NCBI GenBank assembly: GCA_934654795.1
Contig: CAKUGT010000003.1
Coordinates: 1-64,000, forward strand
Origin: an uncultured Collinsella sp.
GTDB lineage: Bacteria; Actinomycetota; Coriobacteriia; Coriobacteriales; Coriobacteriaceae
DNA length: 64,000 nucleotides
Reading direction: 5' to 3'
The number at the start of each line of letters is the position of its first letter. Within the stretch, counting starts at the first letter, position 1. A model generated the notes under the pieces. It did not search any database. It saw only the letters and a program-made list of their open reading frames with translations, and had not been told where the DNA came from. The translations under genes and the position numbers were made by a program. This document shows, one piece after another, positions 50,004-58,604 of this stretch.

Positions 50004-51089
50004 ATGGCGCACGATGTAGTCCTGATTCCCGGTGACGGTATCGGTCCCGAGATTACGCAGGCCATGCGCCGCGTGGTCGAGGCCACCGGTGTCCAGATCA
50101 ACTGGAACGTCCAGGAGGCCGGTGCCGGCGTCATGGACGAGTTTGGCACGCCGCTGCCCCAGCACGTCCTCGATGCGGTCGCCGAGACCAAGGTTGCCAT
50201 CAAGGGCCCCATCACCACGCCGGTCGGCACGGGCTTCCGCAGCGTTAACGTCGCCCTGCGCAAGCACTTCGACCTGTATGCCTGCGTGCGCCCCTGCCTG
50301 TCGCAGCCGGGCGACGGCTCGCGCTTCCGCGACGTCGACCTGGTCATCGTGCGCGAGAACACCGAGGACCTCTACGCCGGCATCGAGTTCGATGAGGGCG
50401 CTGCCGAGGTCGAGGAGCTCTCGCAACTCGTCGAGCGTTCGGGCCAAAAGACCTTCGCCGCCGATTCCGCGATCTCGATCAAGCCGATCTCCATCGCCAA
50501 GAGCCGCCGCATTGTGGAGTATGCCTTTGAGTATGCCCGCCGCTGCGGCCGCAAAAAGGTGACGGCCGTGCATAAGGCCAACATCATGAAGGCGACCGAC
50601 GGCCTGTTCCTGCGCGTGGCGCGCGAGGTGGCCGCCAACTATCCCGATATCGAGTTCAACGACAAGATCGTCGACGCCACCTGCATGGGCCTGGTCCAGA
50701 ACCCCAACGACTTCGATGTCTTGGTGCTGCCCAACCTGTACGGCGACATCGTGAGCGACCTGTGCGCCGGCCTGGTTGGTGGCCTGGGTATGGCTCCGGG
50801 TTCCAACATCGGTGCCGATTGCGCCATCTTTGAGGCAACGCACGGCTCCGCGCCCGATATCGCCGGTCAGGATATCGCCAACCCCACGGCCGAGATCCTC
50901 TCTGCTGCGATGATGCTCGATCACCTGGGCGAGAACGACGCTGCCAACCGCATCCGCGCCGCCGTCTCCGCTACGCTCGACGAGGGCGAGCAGGTTACCG
51001 GTGACGTGCGTCGCGCCCAGACCGGCTCCGTTGAGGGCGCTGTGGGCACGCAGGCCTTTGCCGATGCCGTTATCGCGCACCTGGCCTAA
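50004..51089 (+). CDS. icd: Isocitrate dehydrogenase, NAD-type (isocitrate/isopropylmalate dehydrogenase family)
   Basis: The 361-residue product has [40 protein letters not shown] (the phosphorylation-loop Ser in the substrate site), [17 protein letters not shown] (ENTEDLY signature), [17 protein letters not shown] and [39 protein letters not shown] is near the end. These point to the short NAD-dependent isocitrate dehydrogenase rather than 3-isopropylmalate dehydrogenase (no leuCD beside it). It makes 2-oxoglutarate for glutamate in a partial TCA path. It is the last gene of the operon starting at 47770. Confidence 0.85.
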   Translation: MAHDVVLIPGDGIGPEITQAMRRVVEATGVQINWNVQEAGAGVMDEFGTPLPQHVLDAVAETKVAIKGPITTPVGTGFRSVNVALRKHFDLYACVRPCLSQPGDGSRFRDVDLVIVRENTEDLYAGIEFDEGAAEVEELSQLVERSGQKTFAADSAISIKPISIAKSRRIVEYAFEYARRCGRKKVTAVHKANIMKATDGLFLRVAREVAANYPDIEFNDKIVDATCMGLVQNPNDFDVLVLPNLYGDIVSDLCAGLVGGLGMAPGSNIGADCAIFEATHGSAPDIAGQDIANPTAEILSAAMMLDHLGENDAANRIRAAVSATLDEGEQVTGDVRRAQTGSVEGAVGTQAFADAVIAHLA

Positions 51090-51215
51090 GGTATGCACGC
51101 TGCAAACGCCTAAATAGTACTTAAGTGTTTGCGTATAACCTAAGAATCAATACGCCCGGCGCCTCGTCGGGCGTATTCTATTGGGGACTATGTTTCCTAA
51201 CAAGGAGTAATCGAT

Positions 51216-52301
51216 ATGGGTCTGATTCAAAAGAAGGACGAGAAGGACGAGATCGACGGCATCCAGATCATCGAGCGCGGCGAAGGCCCCGACGGTGACG
51301 AGGACGAGAAGATCGACCTGGTCGCCGGCACGTCTGCCGAACATATCGCCGCTGGCACGACCGCCGAGGAGGAGGACGCCCGCCTGGAGGCAAAGATCGC
51401 TGCGGACGCCGCCGACGAGAACCTTATGCCTGAGGAGCAGGACGAGGACGACGACTCCGACGCGGACGACCGCGCATCCAAGCACAAGAAGACGATGATT
51501 GCCGCCTTCGTGGTTGCAGTCGTGATCGCTGCCGTGGTCGGCTTCTTTATCGGCAACGGTGGTTTTGGCGGCAAGGGCGTCGGTTCGTCGACCCTGACCG
51601 AGGACCAGCTCGATTCGACCGTGGCAAGCTATAGCTACAACGGCAAGAAGAGCGATATCACCGCGCGTGAGGCCATCGAGAGCCAGTACAGCCTTGATAC
51701 CGTCAAGGACGACGACGGCAACTACACCGCTCCGTCTGCCGACGTCATCCTGTCCTACGTGCGCAACCAGATTCTGCTGGACGCTGCCGAGGACGAGGGC
51801 ATTACCGTTTCTTCCAAGGAAATGAAGCAGTACGCCGAGGATTCCATCGGCACCTCCGACTACAAGACCATGGCCACGCAGTACGGTGTTTCCAAGGACC
51901 AGGCCAAGCAGATCGTCCGCCAGTCTGCGACGCTGCAGAAGCTCTACAAGAAGAAGGTGGGCGATAGCTCCGCAAGCATGCCGACCGCTCCGACCGAGCC
52001 TGCTGACGGCAACGAGGAGACCGCGAGCAAGGACTACGCCGACTACATCATCAACCTTGCCGGCGATGAGTGGGATAGCGAGAAGGGCACCTGGAAGGAC
52101 GCCGACAGCACCTATGCTAAGGCGTTCGCCGACGATGCCTTTACGGCCGATAGCGCAACCTATAAGCAGGCCATGACCGCCTATTACACCGCCTACCAGC
52201 AGTACTCTTCGCAGGCTTCGAGCGCCAGCTCCAAGTGGACCGAGTATGCTAACGGTCTCTACGCCAAGGCCAACATCAGCATCTACGGCCTGTTTGCGTA
52301 A
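51216..52301 (+). CDS. Membrane-anchored SurA/PrsA-N-like protein
   Basis: The 361-residue product has an acidic cytoplasmic N-terminus (about 1-90), one membrane helix (MIAAFVVAVVIAAVVGFFIG, about 93-112) and an extracellular domain. SADVILSYVRNQILLDAAED and then GITVSSKEMKQYAED (about 175-215) resemble the N-terminal chaperone domain of SurA/PrsA peptidyl-prolyl isomerases. No catalytic PPIase (parvulin) domain can be seen, so it may be a chaperone only. ATG 51216 follows CAAGGAGTAA. It is a single gene with a strong terminator at 52344-52382. Confidence 0.72.
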   Translation: MGLIQKKDEKDEIDGIQIIERGEGPDGDEDEKIDLVAGTSAEHIAAGTTAEEEDARLEAKIAADAADENLMPEEQDEDDDSDADDRASKHKKTMIAAFVVAVVIAAVVGFFIGNGGFGGKGVGSSTLTEDQLDSTVASYSYNGKKSDITAREAIESQYSLDTVKDDDGNYTAPSADVILSYVRNQILLDAAEDEGITVSSKEMKQYAEDSIGTSDYKTMATQYGVSKDQAKQIVRQSATLQKLYKKKVGDSSASMPTAPTEPADGNEETASKDYADYIINLAGDEWDSEKGTWKDADSTYAKAFADDAFTADSATYKQAMTAYYTAYQQYSSQASSASSKWTEYANGLYAKANISIYGLFA

Positions 52302-52343
52302 GGGCTGCCCGAGCCGCTGAGCGCGTAGCCAAAAAATCTGATG

Positions 52344-52382
52344 AGCCCGTTAGAACGGACATCGTTCTAACGGGCTTTTTGC
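52344..52382 (+). terminator. Intrinsic terminator
   Basis: AGCCCGTTAGAACG (52344-52357) and CGTTCTAACGGGCT (52363-52376) form a 14-bp perfect stem followed by TTTTT. Confidence 0.92.
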
Positions 52383-52469
52383 ACTGTGGGGAGGGCGATG
52401 AGAGGGGGTGGTTGTATGCAAATTTCGGGACACTTTATTCATATAAAGCGAAAACGATTTCTGCCAAAC

Positions 52470-52512
52470 TGGTAGTAACAATGTGGTACCACTGTTCATC
52501 TGGTAGTAACCA
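52470..52512. promoter_or_regulatory. Cluster of GntR (DasR/NagR-type) operators before the GlcNAc PTS gene
   Basis: TGGTAGTAACCA (52501-52512) fits TGGT-N4-ACCA, the core of known DasR/NagR sites (TGGTCTAGACCA). A near-copy TGGTAGTAACAA lies at 52470-52481 and a palindrome GTGGTACCAC at 52483-52492. The 13 bases AACCAATTTTGAG after the first are repeated at the operator before the GntR gene (54510-54522). Between here and the PTS start (52822) no gene is seen, so the leader is about 300 bases long. Confidence 0.7.
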
Positions 52513-52821
52513 ATTTTGAGACGAAATCGAATGGAAATTGCTAAGAATTAGTTTGGTAATGAAAGAAACGCTTCACGTCTACCTGCGGAAATTACCGTTT
52601 ACGGGCCAAAAATAACCGTTTGGCAACGATATAGTAATTTGAACGAAATGTGGTGGACGTTTGAATTGAGTGTGTGCTAACGTACATACCAGCAACCCAA
52701 AAAGGGACTGGGTTGTCTAAGTTTGCGCACCAATGCCGGCAAGCGGAGAAGCCGGTATGCACAAGGCGCGGACATGGGACTCGTTGGTGAACAACGAAAG
52801 AAAGGTTGGAGGAGATACCAT

Positions 52822-54312
52822 ATGATGAAGTACCTCCAGAAGCTCGGCAAAGCGCTGATGCTTCCCGTCGCGGCGCTTCCCGTCGCAGGTATTCTTATGG
52901 GTGTGGGCTACCTGCTCGCTCCCGCAGTCATGGGTGCTGCCGGTGACACTACCGGTTTTGCCTATACCGCCGGCTTCCTGCTCATCAAGGCAGGCGGCGC
53001 TCTTATCGATAACATGGCCTGGCTGTTCGCAGTCGGCGCCGCTGTCGGCCTTGCCGACGATCACGATGGCACCGCTGGCCTCGCTGGCCTCGTCGCCTTC
53101 CTGATGATCCAGCAGCTCCTGAACCCCGCTGTTGTTGGCACCATTCGTGGTATGGACGCCGATGCTCAGACCGCTTGGCTTGCCACGACCGAGGGCATCG
53201 CGTTCTCCAAGATCGCTGGTAACTCCTTCATCGGCATCCTGTCCGCCATCATCGGTGGCACTTGCTACAACAAGTTCAAGGACACCCGTCTTCCCGACTG
53301 GCTGGCCTTCTTCTCCGGCAAGCGTTGCGTCGCCATCATGACCGCCGTCATCTGCATCGTCGTCTCCGTTGTCCTGCTCTTCGCTTGGCCGCTCATCTTC
53401 GGTGCTCTTGTTGCTCTCGGTGAGGGTATCGCCGCCATGGGTGGCATCGGCGCTGGCATCTACGCCTTCCTCAACCGCCTGCTCATCCCGACCGGTCTGC
53501 ACCACGCTCTGAACAACGTGTTCTGGTTCGACACCATCGGCCTGGGCGACCTGACCCACTTCTGGGCTGGCGAGACCTCCGCTGACGTCAAGTGGAGCCT
53601 CGGTATGTACATGTCCGGCTTCTTCCCCTGCATGATGTTCGGTATCCCGGGCGCTGCCCTGGCTATGGTTCAGACCGCTAAGAACAAGAAGGCTGCTATC
53701 GGCCTGGTTGTCTCCGCTGCTATCTGCGCCTTTGTCTGCGGCGTCACCGAGCCCTTCGAGTTCGGCTTCATGTTCCTGTGCTTCCCGCTCTACGTCGTGT
53801 ACGCTGCCCTGTACGGCATCTTCACCATCATCACCTACTATGTTGGTTTCCGTGCTGGCTTCTGCTTCTCCGCTGGTGCTACCGACCTTCTGTTCTCCTC
53901 TAGCCTCCCGGCTGCTGCCAACACCTGGGCGATCATCCCGCTGGGCATCGCTGCCTTCGTGGTCTTCTACCTCGTGTTCCGCTTCGCCATCACCAAGTTC
54001 AACCTCATGACCCCTGGTCGCGAGGATGAGGATGTCGAGGAGACCTCCGCTTCCGCCGCTGCTGGCGACGACAAGTTCGCCGCTCTGGCCGCCGCTGTTC
54101 TCGCTGCCGTCGGTGGCAAGGAGAACGTCAAGACCGTTGACTGCTGCGCTACTCGCCTGCGCTTCGAGCTTGGCGATTCCGCTCTGGTCGACGAGGCTGC
54201 CTGCAAGAAGGCTGGCGCTCTGGGTGTCATGAAGATGGACAAGGGTGCTACCCAGGTCATCATCGGCACGCAGGTCCAGGCTGTTGCCGAGGAGCTCAAG
54301 AAGCTTCTCTAA
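52822..54312 (+). CDS. nagE: PTS N-acetylglucosamine-specific EIICB
   Basis: The 496-residue EIIC of the glucose/GlcNAc family has about ten helices. It begins KYLQKLGKALMLPVAALPVA, continues with LLIPTGLHHALNNVFWF (substrate loop) and has GVTEPFEFGFMF (GITEP-type signature). EIIB is fused (about 415-496), with the phospho-Cys442 in VDCCATRLRF. No EIIA domain follows, so a separate glucose-type EIIA must serve it. GlcNAc specificity is inferred from the neighbouring nagA and GntR genes and the DasR-type operators; glucose is the alternative. ATG 52822 has GGAGGAGA upstream. Confidence 0.88.
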   Translation: MMKYLQKLGKALMLPVAALPVAGILMGVGYLLAPAVMGAAGDTTGFAYTAGFLLIKAGGALIDNMAWLFAVGAAVGLADDHDGTAGLAGLVAFLMIQQLLNPAVVGTIRGMDADAQTAWLATTEGIAFSKIAGNSFIGILSAIIGGTCYNKFKDTRLPDWLAFFSGKRCVAIMTAVICIVVSVVLLFAWPLIFGALVALGEGIAAMGGIGAGIYAFLNRLLIPTGLHHALNNVFWFDTIGLGDLTHFWAGETSADVKWSLGMYMSGFFPCMMFGIPGAALAMVQTAKNKKAAIGLVVSAAICAFVCGVTEPFEFGFMFLCFPLYVVYAALYGIFTIITYYVGFRAGFCFSAGATDLLFSSSLPAAANTWAIIPLGIAAFVVFYLVFRFAITKFNLMTPGREDEDVEETSASAAAGDDKFAALAAAVLAAVGGKENVKTVDCCATRLRFELGDSALVDEAACKKAGALGVMKMDKGATQVIIGTQVQAVAEELKKLL

Positions 54313-54336
54313 GCCTTAAAGACGTATCTGTCTTGC

Positions 54337-54374
54337 AAAGGGTCGTCCCGCTCCGCGGGGGCGGCCCTTTTTGC
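54337..54374 (+). terminator. Intrinsic terminator of the PTS gene
   Basis: AAAGGGTCGTCCCGC pairs with GCGGGGGCGGCCCTTT (wobbles), followed by T. Confidence 0.75.
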
Positions 54375-54485
54375 TACCTCGATACTTGATGCAGCGGTGT
54401 GATTGGTATTACAGCGCATAGGCTATCAACCGGCAAACAATACTGAAATGTACGTGTTGACCTGCTGTTATTCCATTAAAACTGC

Positions 54486-54513
54486 TATAGTACGTGGTGT
54501 CTGGTTACAACCA
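54486..54513 (+). promoter_or_regulatory. Promoter -10 and overlapping operator of the GntR gene
   Basis: A -10-like TATAGT (54486-54491) is followed by TGGTTACAACCA (54502-54513), placing the operator about where transcription would start. This fits negative autoregulation. A TTGACC at 54457-54462 is too far for a normal -35. Confidence 0.6.
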
Positions 54514-54544
54514 ATTTTGAGTCATTTATCCGGCAGGTATCATT

Positions 54545-55276
54545 ATGGCAATGGGAGCGCGCAAACAACCTTTGTACGATCAGCTCGTCGATTTGCTGAC
54601 CGATAAAATCGATCACGAACTTCGACCTGGCGACTATTTGCCGTCCGAGCGTGACTTGTCGGAGCGCTACGGCCTCTCGCGTACGACGGTTCGCCTTGCC
54701 CTGCAGGAGCTTGAGCGCCTGGGCTTGGTGGTTCGTCAGCGCGGCCGTGGAACCATGGTATGCGATCGCTCTCTGCAGACGGCAAACCTCACGCAAACCT
54801 ATAGCTTTACCGAGCAGATGAAGGCAATCGGCCGTGTGCCCAAGACGACGATTCTTGAGTTTACCGAGGTCGAGGCTGACAAGAATATTGCCGTAGAGAT
54901 GAACGCGCGTCTGGGCGAGCGTCTGTACAAGATCAAGCGCCTGCGTATTGCCGATGGTGTGCCGCTCATGATTGAGTGCACGTATTTGCCGAGCCGCAAA
55001 TTCTTTGCGCTTAAGCGTCCCATGATCGAGAACAAATCGCTGTACGACATGATCGAGCAGGACTTTCACGAGAAGGTTCGCGTGGCCGAGGAAGAATTCT
55101 ATGCGAGTATTGCCCGCCATTCCGACGCTCGTTTGCTCGAGATTGCCGAAGGCGCGCCGGTCCTGGATTTGATTCGTACCACCTATGACATGAACAACGA
55201 GGTCATCGAATATACGCGTTCGGTTGCGCGTGCCGACCAGTTTAAGTACAAGGTCTACCACAACCGCGCTGTCTAG
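54545..55276 (+). CDS. nagR: GntR/HutC (UTRA) regulator, NagR/DasR-like
   Basis: The 243-residue product has a winged helix (1-75: PLYDQLVDLLTDKIDHELRP, YLPSERDLSERYGLSRTTVR, RQRGRGTMV) and a UTRA effector domain (about 90-240: IKRLRIADGVPLMIECTYLP, TRSVARADQFKYKVYH). NagR/DasR members of this family release DNA on binding GlcN-6-P or GlcNAc-6-P. It lies between the PTS gene and nagA, with an operator over its own promoter. A paralogue lies at 58605. ATG 54545 has only a weak ribosome site; ATG 54551 is an alternative. Confidence 0.87.
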   Translation: MAMGARKQPLYDQLVDLLTDKIDHELRPGDYLPSERDLSERYGLSRTTVRLALQELERLGLVVRQRGRGTMVCDRSLQTANLTQTYSFTEQMKAIGRVPKTTILEFTEVEADKNIAVEMNARLGERLYKIKRLRIADGVPLMIECTYLPSRKFFALKRPMIENKSLYDMIEQDFHEKVRVAEEEFYASIARHSDARLLEIAEGAPVLDLIRTTYDMNNEVIEYTRSVARADQFKYKVYHNRAV

Positions 55277-55419
55277 CGTTATTGGGTATAAACGGCTTGG
55301 CGTATTTTGTGACGGGTGCAACGTACGCCGAACCATGGATCGCAACGAACAATCGCTCAAATGAACAATGCAGTGGTTTTTGACCCGCCCTAAAACGCAC
55401 TGCGAGTACGGGAGCTTAG

Positions 55420-56589
55420 ATGAGCACGTATGCTATCAAGGCCGACAAGTTCTTTTTGCCGGCAGGGCCGCAGCTGGGTGGCTACCTTATGGTCGAAGAC
55501 GGCGTCTTTGGCGCTTGGCAGGCCGATGAGCCCGATTGCGAGATCAAGGACTACGCGGGCACGTGGATTGCGCCGGGCATGGTGGACACCCACATCCACG
55601 GCTTCTATAACCATGCCACGACTGATAACGATGCCGAGGGCATCAACATCAGCTCGACCGAGCTCGCCCGTCGCGGTACCACCAGCTGGCTGCCCACGAC
55701 CTTTACCGACGGTGTGGAGCAGATTAAGGACGCCTGCGCCGCCATCGCTCAGGCTGACGAGGAGCGCGGCCCAGAGTTTTGCGGTGCCCGCATCCAGGGT
55801 ATCTACCTGGAGGGCCCCTTCTTTACCATGAAGCACGTGGGCGCCCAGAACCCCGCCTTTTTGATTGACCCGTCCGAGGAAATCTTTGACGAGTGGCAGG
55901 AGGCCGCCGGCGGACGCATCGTCAAGAGCGCCATGGCAGCCGAGCGCGACGGCGTTGCCGCCTACGCCGCAGCCTTGAGCGCCAAGGGCGTGGTGACCTG
56001 CATCGGTCACTCCGACGCTACCTATGACGAGTGCGCCGCAGCTATTAACGCTGGCGCCAGCTGCTTTACCCACACCTACAATGGCCAGCGCGGCCTGCAT
56101 CACCGTGAGCCGGGCGTTGTGGGCGCTGCCATGACTACCCCCAACACGTATGCCGAGATCATCTGCGACGGCAAGCATGTGAACCCTGCTGCCATCAAGG
56201 CACTGCTGCAGGCCAAGGGCTGGCAGCATACGGTGCTCATCACCGACTGCCTGGGCTGCGGTGGTATGCCCGAGGGCAAGTACACCAGCGGCGGCATGGA
56301 TGTCGTTATGAAGGACAACCTGTGCTGGCTTGCCGACGGCTCCGCCATCGCCGGCTCGGTGCTCACGCTTGCCCAGGGCGTCAAGAACATTGTCGACTGG
56401 GGCCTTGCCAGCGCCGATATCGCTATTCGCATGGCGACCGAGGTTCCGGCGCGTTCCGCCCATGTCGACGACAAGTGCGGTAGCATTATGCCGGGGCGCG
56501 ACGCCGACTTTGTCGTGTTCAATCCCGACCTTACCCTGGTCGAGACGTATGTGGGCGGCAACAGCGTCGGTAACGCGTTTACCGCGTAG
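55420..56589 (+). CDS. nagA: N-acetylglucosamine-6-phosphate deacetylase (copy 1)
   Basis: The 389-residue amidohydrolase removes acetate from GlcNAc-6-P. Metal and active-site segments: GMVDTHIHGFYNH (HxH), IYLEGPFF (metal Glu), TCIGHSDATYDE (His), FTHTYNGQRGLHHREPG (His), and VLITDCLGCGG (catalytic Asp). The start follows GGGAGC. By my count about 32 positions differ from the second copy at 60732 (about 92% identity). It is in line with the GntR gene upstream and a YhcH-like gene downstream. Confidence 0.93.
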   Translation: MSTYAIKADKFFLPAGPQLGGYLMVEDGVFGAWQADEPDCEIKDYAGTWIAPGMVDTHIHGFYNHATTDNDAEGINISSTELARRGTTSWLPTTFTDGVEQIKDACAAIAQADEERGPEFCGARIQGIYLEGPFFTMKHVGAQNPAFLIDPSEEIFDEWQEAAGGRIVKSAMAAERDGVAAYAAALSAKGVVTCIGHSDATYDECAAAINAGASCFTHTYNGQRGLHHREPGVVGAAMTTPNTYAEIICDGKHVNPAAIKALLQAKGWQHTVLITDCLGCGGMPEGKYTSGGMDVVMKDNLCWLADGSAIAGSVLTLAQGVKNIVDWGLASADIAIRMATEVPARSAHVDDKCGSIMPGRDADFVVFNPDLTLVETYVGGNSVGNAFTA

Positions 56590-56621
56590 CTGCCAAAGTG
56601 ACGATCCGAGAGGGGATTTAG

Positions 56622-57095
56622 ATGATTTACGGTGCACTGGGCGATATCGAGGAATACCGCGGCATGCTCAAGAGCCTCGATGTGCTGATCGATTGGCTCG
56701 AGGAGAACGATCCGGCGGAGCTCGAGGTCGGCAGCCATCCGATTCTGGGCGACAAGGTCTTTGCGAACGTCATGGCCCCCACGACGCGTCCCGAGGCCGA
56801 CGCTCACTATGAGACGCATCAGCGCTATCACGACCTTCAGATCGACGTCGAGGGTCGCGAGGCCTTTAAGGTCGCCACGGGCAGCCTGACGCTGGTTCAG
56901 GAGTTTGACGAGAAGGATGACTACGATCTGGTCGATTCCGACGCCTCGATCGCCGGCGATCTGGCCGACGACAAGTTTGCGCTGTTCGTTGCCGGCGAGC
57001 CTCACATGCCCACGCTCGAGTTCCCGGGCGATGGCGCACAGCCGGTCAAGAAGATCTGCTTTAAGCTGCTTGCAGACGCTTACTGGGAGGAGTAG
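56622..57095 (+). CDS. YhcH/YjgK/YiaL (DUF386) family protein
   Basis: The 157-residue cupin-like protein has a start MIYGALGDIEEYRGMLKSLD, metal-site segment ADAHYETHQRYHDLQIDVEG (E/H-rich, near residues 58-77) and GEPHMPTLEFPG (His). Relatives such as E. coli NanQ act in sialic acid use by speeding anomer exchange, and others are found with amino-sugar genes. Its place directly after nagA (33 bases) supports a helper role in amino-sugar catabolism. ATG 56622 has AGAGGGG upstream. Confidence 0.87.
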   Translation: MIYGALGDIEEYRGMLKSLDVLIDWLEENDPAELEVGSHPILGDKVFANVMAPTTRPEADAHYETHQRYHDLQIDVEGREAFKVATGSLTLVQEFDEKDDYDLVDSDASIAGDLADDKFALFVAGEPHMPTLEFPGDGAQPVKKICFKLLADAYWEE

Positions 57096-57154
57096 CGCGC
57101 TGCTCGGCTGAGCTGTTCGTATGCTGGCGTGATCCCCTTGGAGGAGCGCGCTTG

Positions 57155-57209
57155 AGCCCCGTTAATCGCGGTTCCCCGTTTGGGAGGCCGCGGTTGGCGG
57201 GGCTTTTTG
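57155..57209 (+). terminator. Intrinsic terminator of the nagR-nagA operon
   Basis: AGCCCCG with CGCGG (57155-57171) pairs with CCGCG and CGGGGCT (57188-57204), followed by TTTTTG. Confidence 0.75.
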
Positions 57210-57273
57210 TTGAGTAAGGGAGTTGCTGGCGGCGTTGTGTTTGGGTTGGCGCACACGAACTCAAAATCGGCAA

Positions 57274-57299
57274 CAAAAAAGCCACCCCGAAGGCGGCTA
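57274..57299 (-). terminator. Terminator of the tRNA gene
   Basis: On the minus strand AGCCGCC-TTCGG-GGTGGCT is followed by six T. It lies 11 bases after the tRNA 3' end. Confidence 0.8.
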
Positions 57300-57309
57300 T
57301 CTTGTGCAA

Positions 57310-57385
57310 TGGAGCCAGCGACCGGGCTCGAACCGGTGACCCCCGCTTTACGAGAGCGGTGCTCTACCAACTGAGCTACGCTGGC
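57310..57385 (-). tRNA. tRNA-Thr (anticodon CGT)
   Basis: The minus-strand cloverleaf is complete. Acceptor arms are GCCAGCG / CGCTGGC, the D arm GCTC-AGTTGGTA-GAGC, and the anticodon stem CCGCT / AGCGG with loop CTCGTAA (anticodon CGT, reading ACG threonine codons). The T arm is ACCGG-TTCGAGC-CCGGT. The CCA end is encoded. No disrupted copy or attachment-site duplication is seen in this window. Confidence 0.95.
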
Positions 57386-57542
57386 GGCCATGTGGTGACG
57401 CAACTGAGGCGTCAACGGCTGTCTATGATACGGGACATCGCAAATCCGCGCAAGTGTTCTGACGGCTTTTCTCACTTTAAATGCACTAATATTCAAGACG
57501 TGATGTCTTGCCCTTACGGGTCTCAAGCAGAATGGGGCAGCG

Positions 57543-58025
57543 ATGGCTCAACCCAAGATTCTTCTTACGCGAATCGATGACCGCTTTATTTACGGGCAAG
57601 ACGTTGAGCTGTGGAATGAAGCCGTGGGCGCCAACCTTGTCCTGATCGTCAACGACGAGATCGCGGCGGATTCGCGCAGGTGGGCACCCATGAGGGTGGC
57701 GGCGCCCGAGGGCGTCTGGACACGGTTCTTCTCGGTCCAAAGGACGATTGACGTTATTCATGCGGCAACGCCGCGCCAATGGATCCTGATCATGGTAGCG
57801 TTGCCTGCGGACGCACTGGCGCTGGTTAAGGGCGGCGTGCCCATCACCAAGATCAGCATAGGTCACATGCAAGCAGGGGAGGGCAAGCGCCCCATAACGC
57901 CCGCGGTTGCCCTGAGCGAAGCAGACGTCGCTGCCTTCAAAGAGCTGCAAGAGCTCGGCGTGAAAATGGAAGTTCGCAATCTACCCAGTGACGAACCCGA
58001 CTCCATTAATGCTCTGCTGTATTAA
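57543..58025 (+). CDS. Mannose-family PTS EIIB-like protein lacking the active-site His
   Basis: The 160-residue product follows the mannose/sorbose EIIB fold: KILLTRIDDRFIYGQDVELW at the start, NLVLIVNDEIAADSRR, and later GGVPITKISIGHMQAGEGKR. In active EIIB proteins the first loop reads DDRLIHGQ, with the His that takes phosphate. Here Tyr17 stands in its place (codon TAC at 57591-57593). No EIIA, EIIC or EIID lies nearby. It may therefore be a regulatory or binding remnant, not a transporter part. It stands alone between the tRNA and an AT-rich stretch. Confidence 0.75.
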   Translation: MAQPKILLTRIDDRFIYGQDVELWNEAVGANLVLIVNDEIAADSRRWAPMRVAAPEGVWTRFFSVQRTIDVIHAATPRQWILIMVALPADALALVKGGVPITKISIGHMQAGEGKRPITPAVALSEADVAAFKELQELGVKMEVRNLPSDEPDSINALLY

Positions 58026-58204
58026 CGAGTCGTCGAACGTGGCGAGTCAGCCGTAAGCAAGTCAGGTTCGATTCTGGATACTCTCAGTCTTGGAAATAGG
58101 ATGGCAACAGATCTCTAATGCTCATGTAGGTGAATCAAAAGTAGACAAGCATTTGAAGAAATACGATTGAAATGGAATGAAACTAGTAGGAAATAGTGGT
58201 TAGC

Positions 58205-58216
58205 TGGTACATACCA
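58205..58216. promoter_or_regulatory. GntR (DasR/NagR-type) operator
   Basis: TGGTACATACCA is a perfect TGGT-N4-ACCA palindrome upstream of the second GntR gene, matching the sites before the PTS and first GntR genes. Confidence 0.6.
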
Positions 58217-58392
58217 CCTTTCAAATATAGAATCGTTAGAAACCTAAAATTAAAAAGTAATTTACCAGCTGGTTTAATTCTATTTCATTAAAGCCGTTCA
58301 TCGTCATTTCGCTACCGTTTACGGACCACTTCAGATTATGGCTACATAATTGCGTTAATGCGTTCATAATAGGCAAGACGTTTAGCTGAGTT

Positions 58393-58569
58393 ATGACGCG
58401 TGCGTTTGGAGACCCAACGCTTGATGAACTTGCCGAACGCGCGCGGGTTGTTGGTCGTGAGGGAGTCGATCTCAAGAAACTCGAGATTGTGACAATGATG
58501 AAGATGATGAGCTGTAGTGTCGCTATTAGCCCATTTATGGGACATGTTGATGCATTACCTGAAGGCTGA
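58393..58569 (+). CDS. Doubtful short open frame, possible gene remnant
   Basis: An ATG-initiated 58-codon frame contains GDPTLDELAERARVVGREG followed by VDLKKLEIVTMMKMM. The first half has protein-like composition, but there is no ribosome site and no family match known to me. It may be a remnant of a deleted gene upstream of the GntR paralogue. Confidence 0.25.
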   Translation: MTRAFGDPTLDELAERARVVGREGVDLKKLEIVTMMKMMSCSVAISPFMGHVDALPEG

Positions 58570-58604
58570 AGTATTGGTCAATTACTAATTACGTGGAGAA
58601 TATC

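Larger units (their letters stand above)
58026..58604. other. AT-rich intergenic region with operator-like palindromes
   Basis: TGGTACATACCA (58205-58216) fits the TGGT-N4-ACCA operator rule, and ACCAGCTGGT (58264-58273) is a second palindrome. Base composition is clearly more AT-rich than the surrounding genes. Apart from a doubtful short frame (58393-58569) no gene is seen. Confidence 0.55.

Noticed and set aside
49005..51098. 697-codon minus-strand frame opposite the HEAT-like and isocitrate dehydrogenase genes
   Set aside because: It crosses three plus-strand genes with clear family motifs; its composition is that of an antisense shadow.
57310..57385. tRNA-Thr as an integration site of a mobile element
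   Set aside because: No integrase gene, no repeated tRNA 3' end and no second attachment site are seen in the window.
58020..58100. tRNA-like GGTTCGATTC string near 58066
   Set aside because: The flanking bases do not make a T stem or acceptor stem, so no cloverleaf can be drawn.
58342..58545. 67-codon minus-strand frame before the GntR paralogue
   Set aside because: No ribosome site, no family resemblance and an odd His-rich composition; overlaps another equally doubtful frame.
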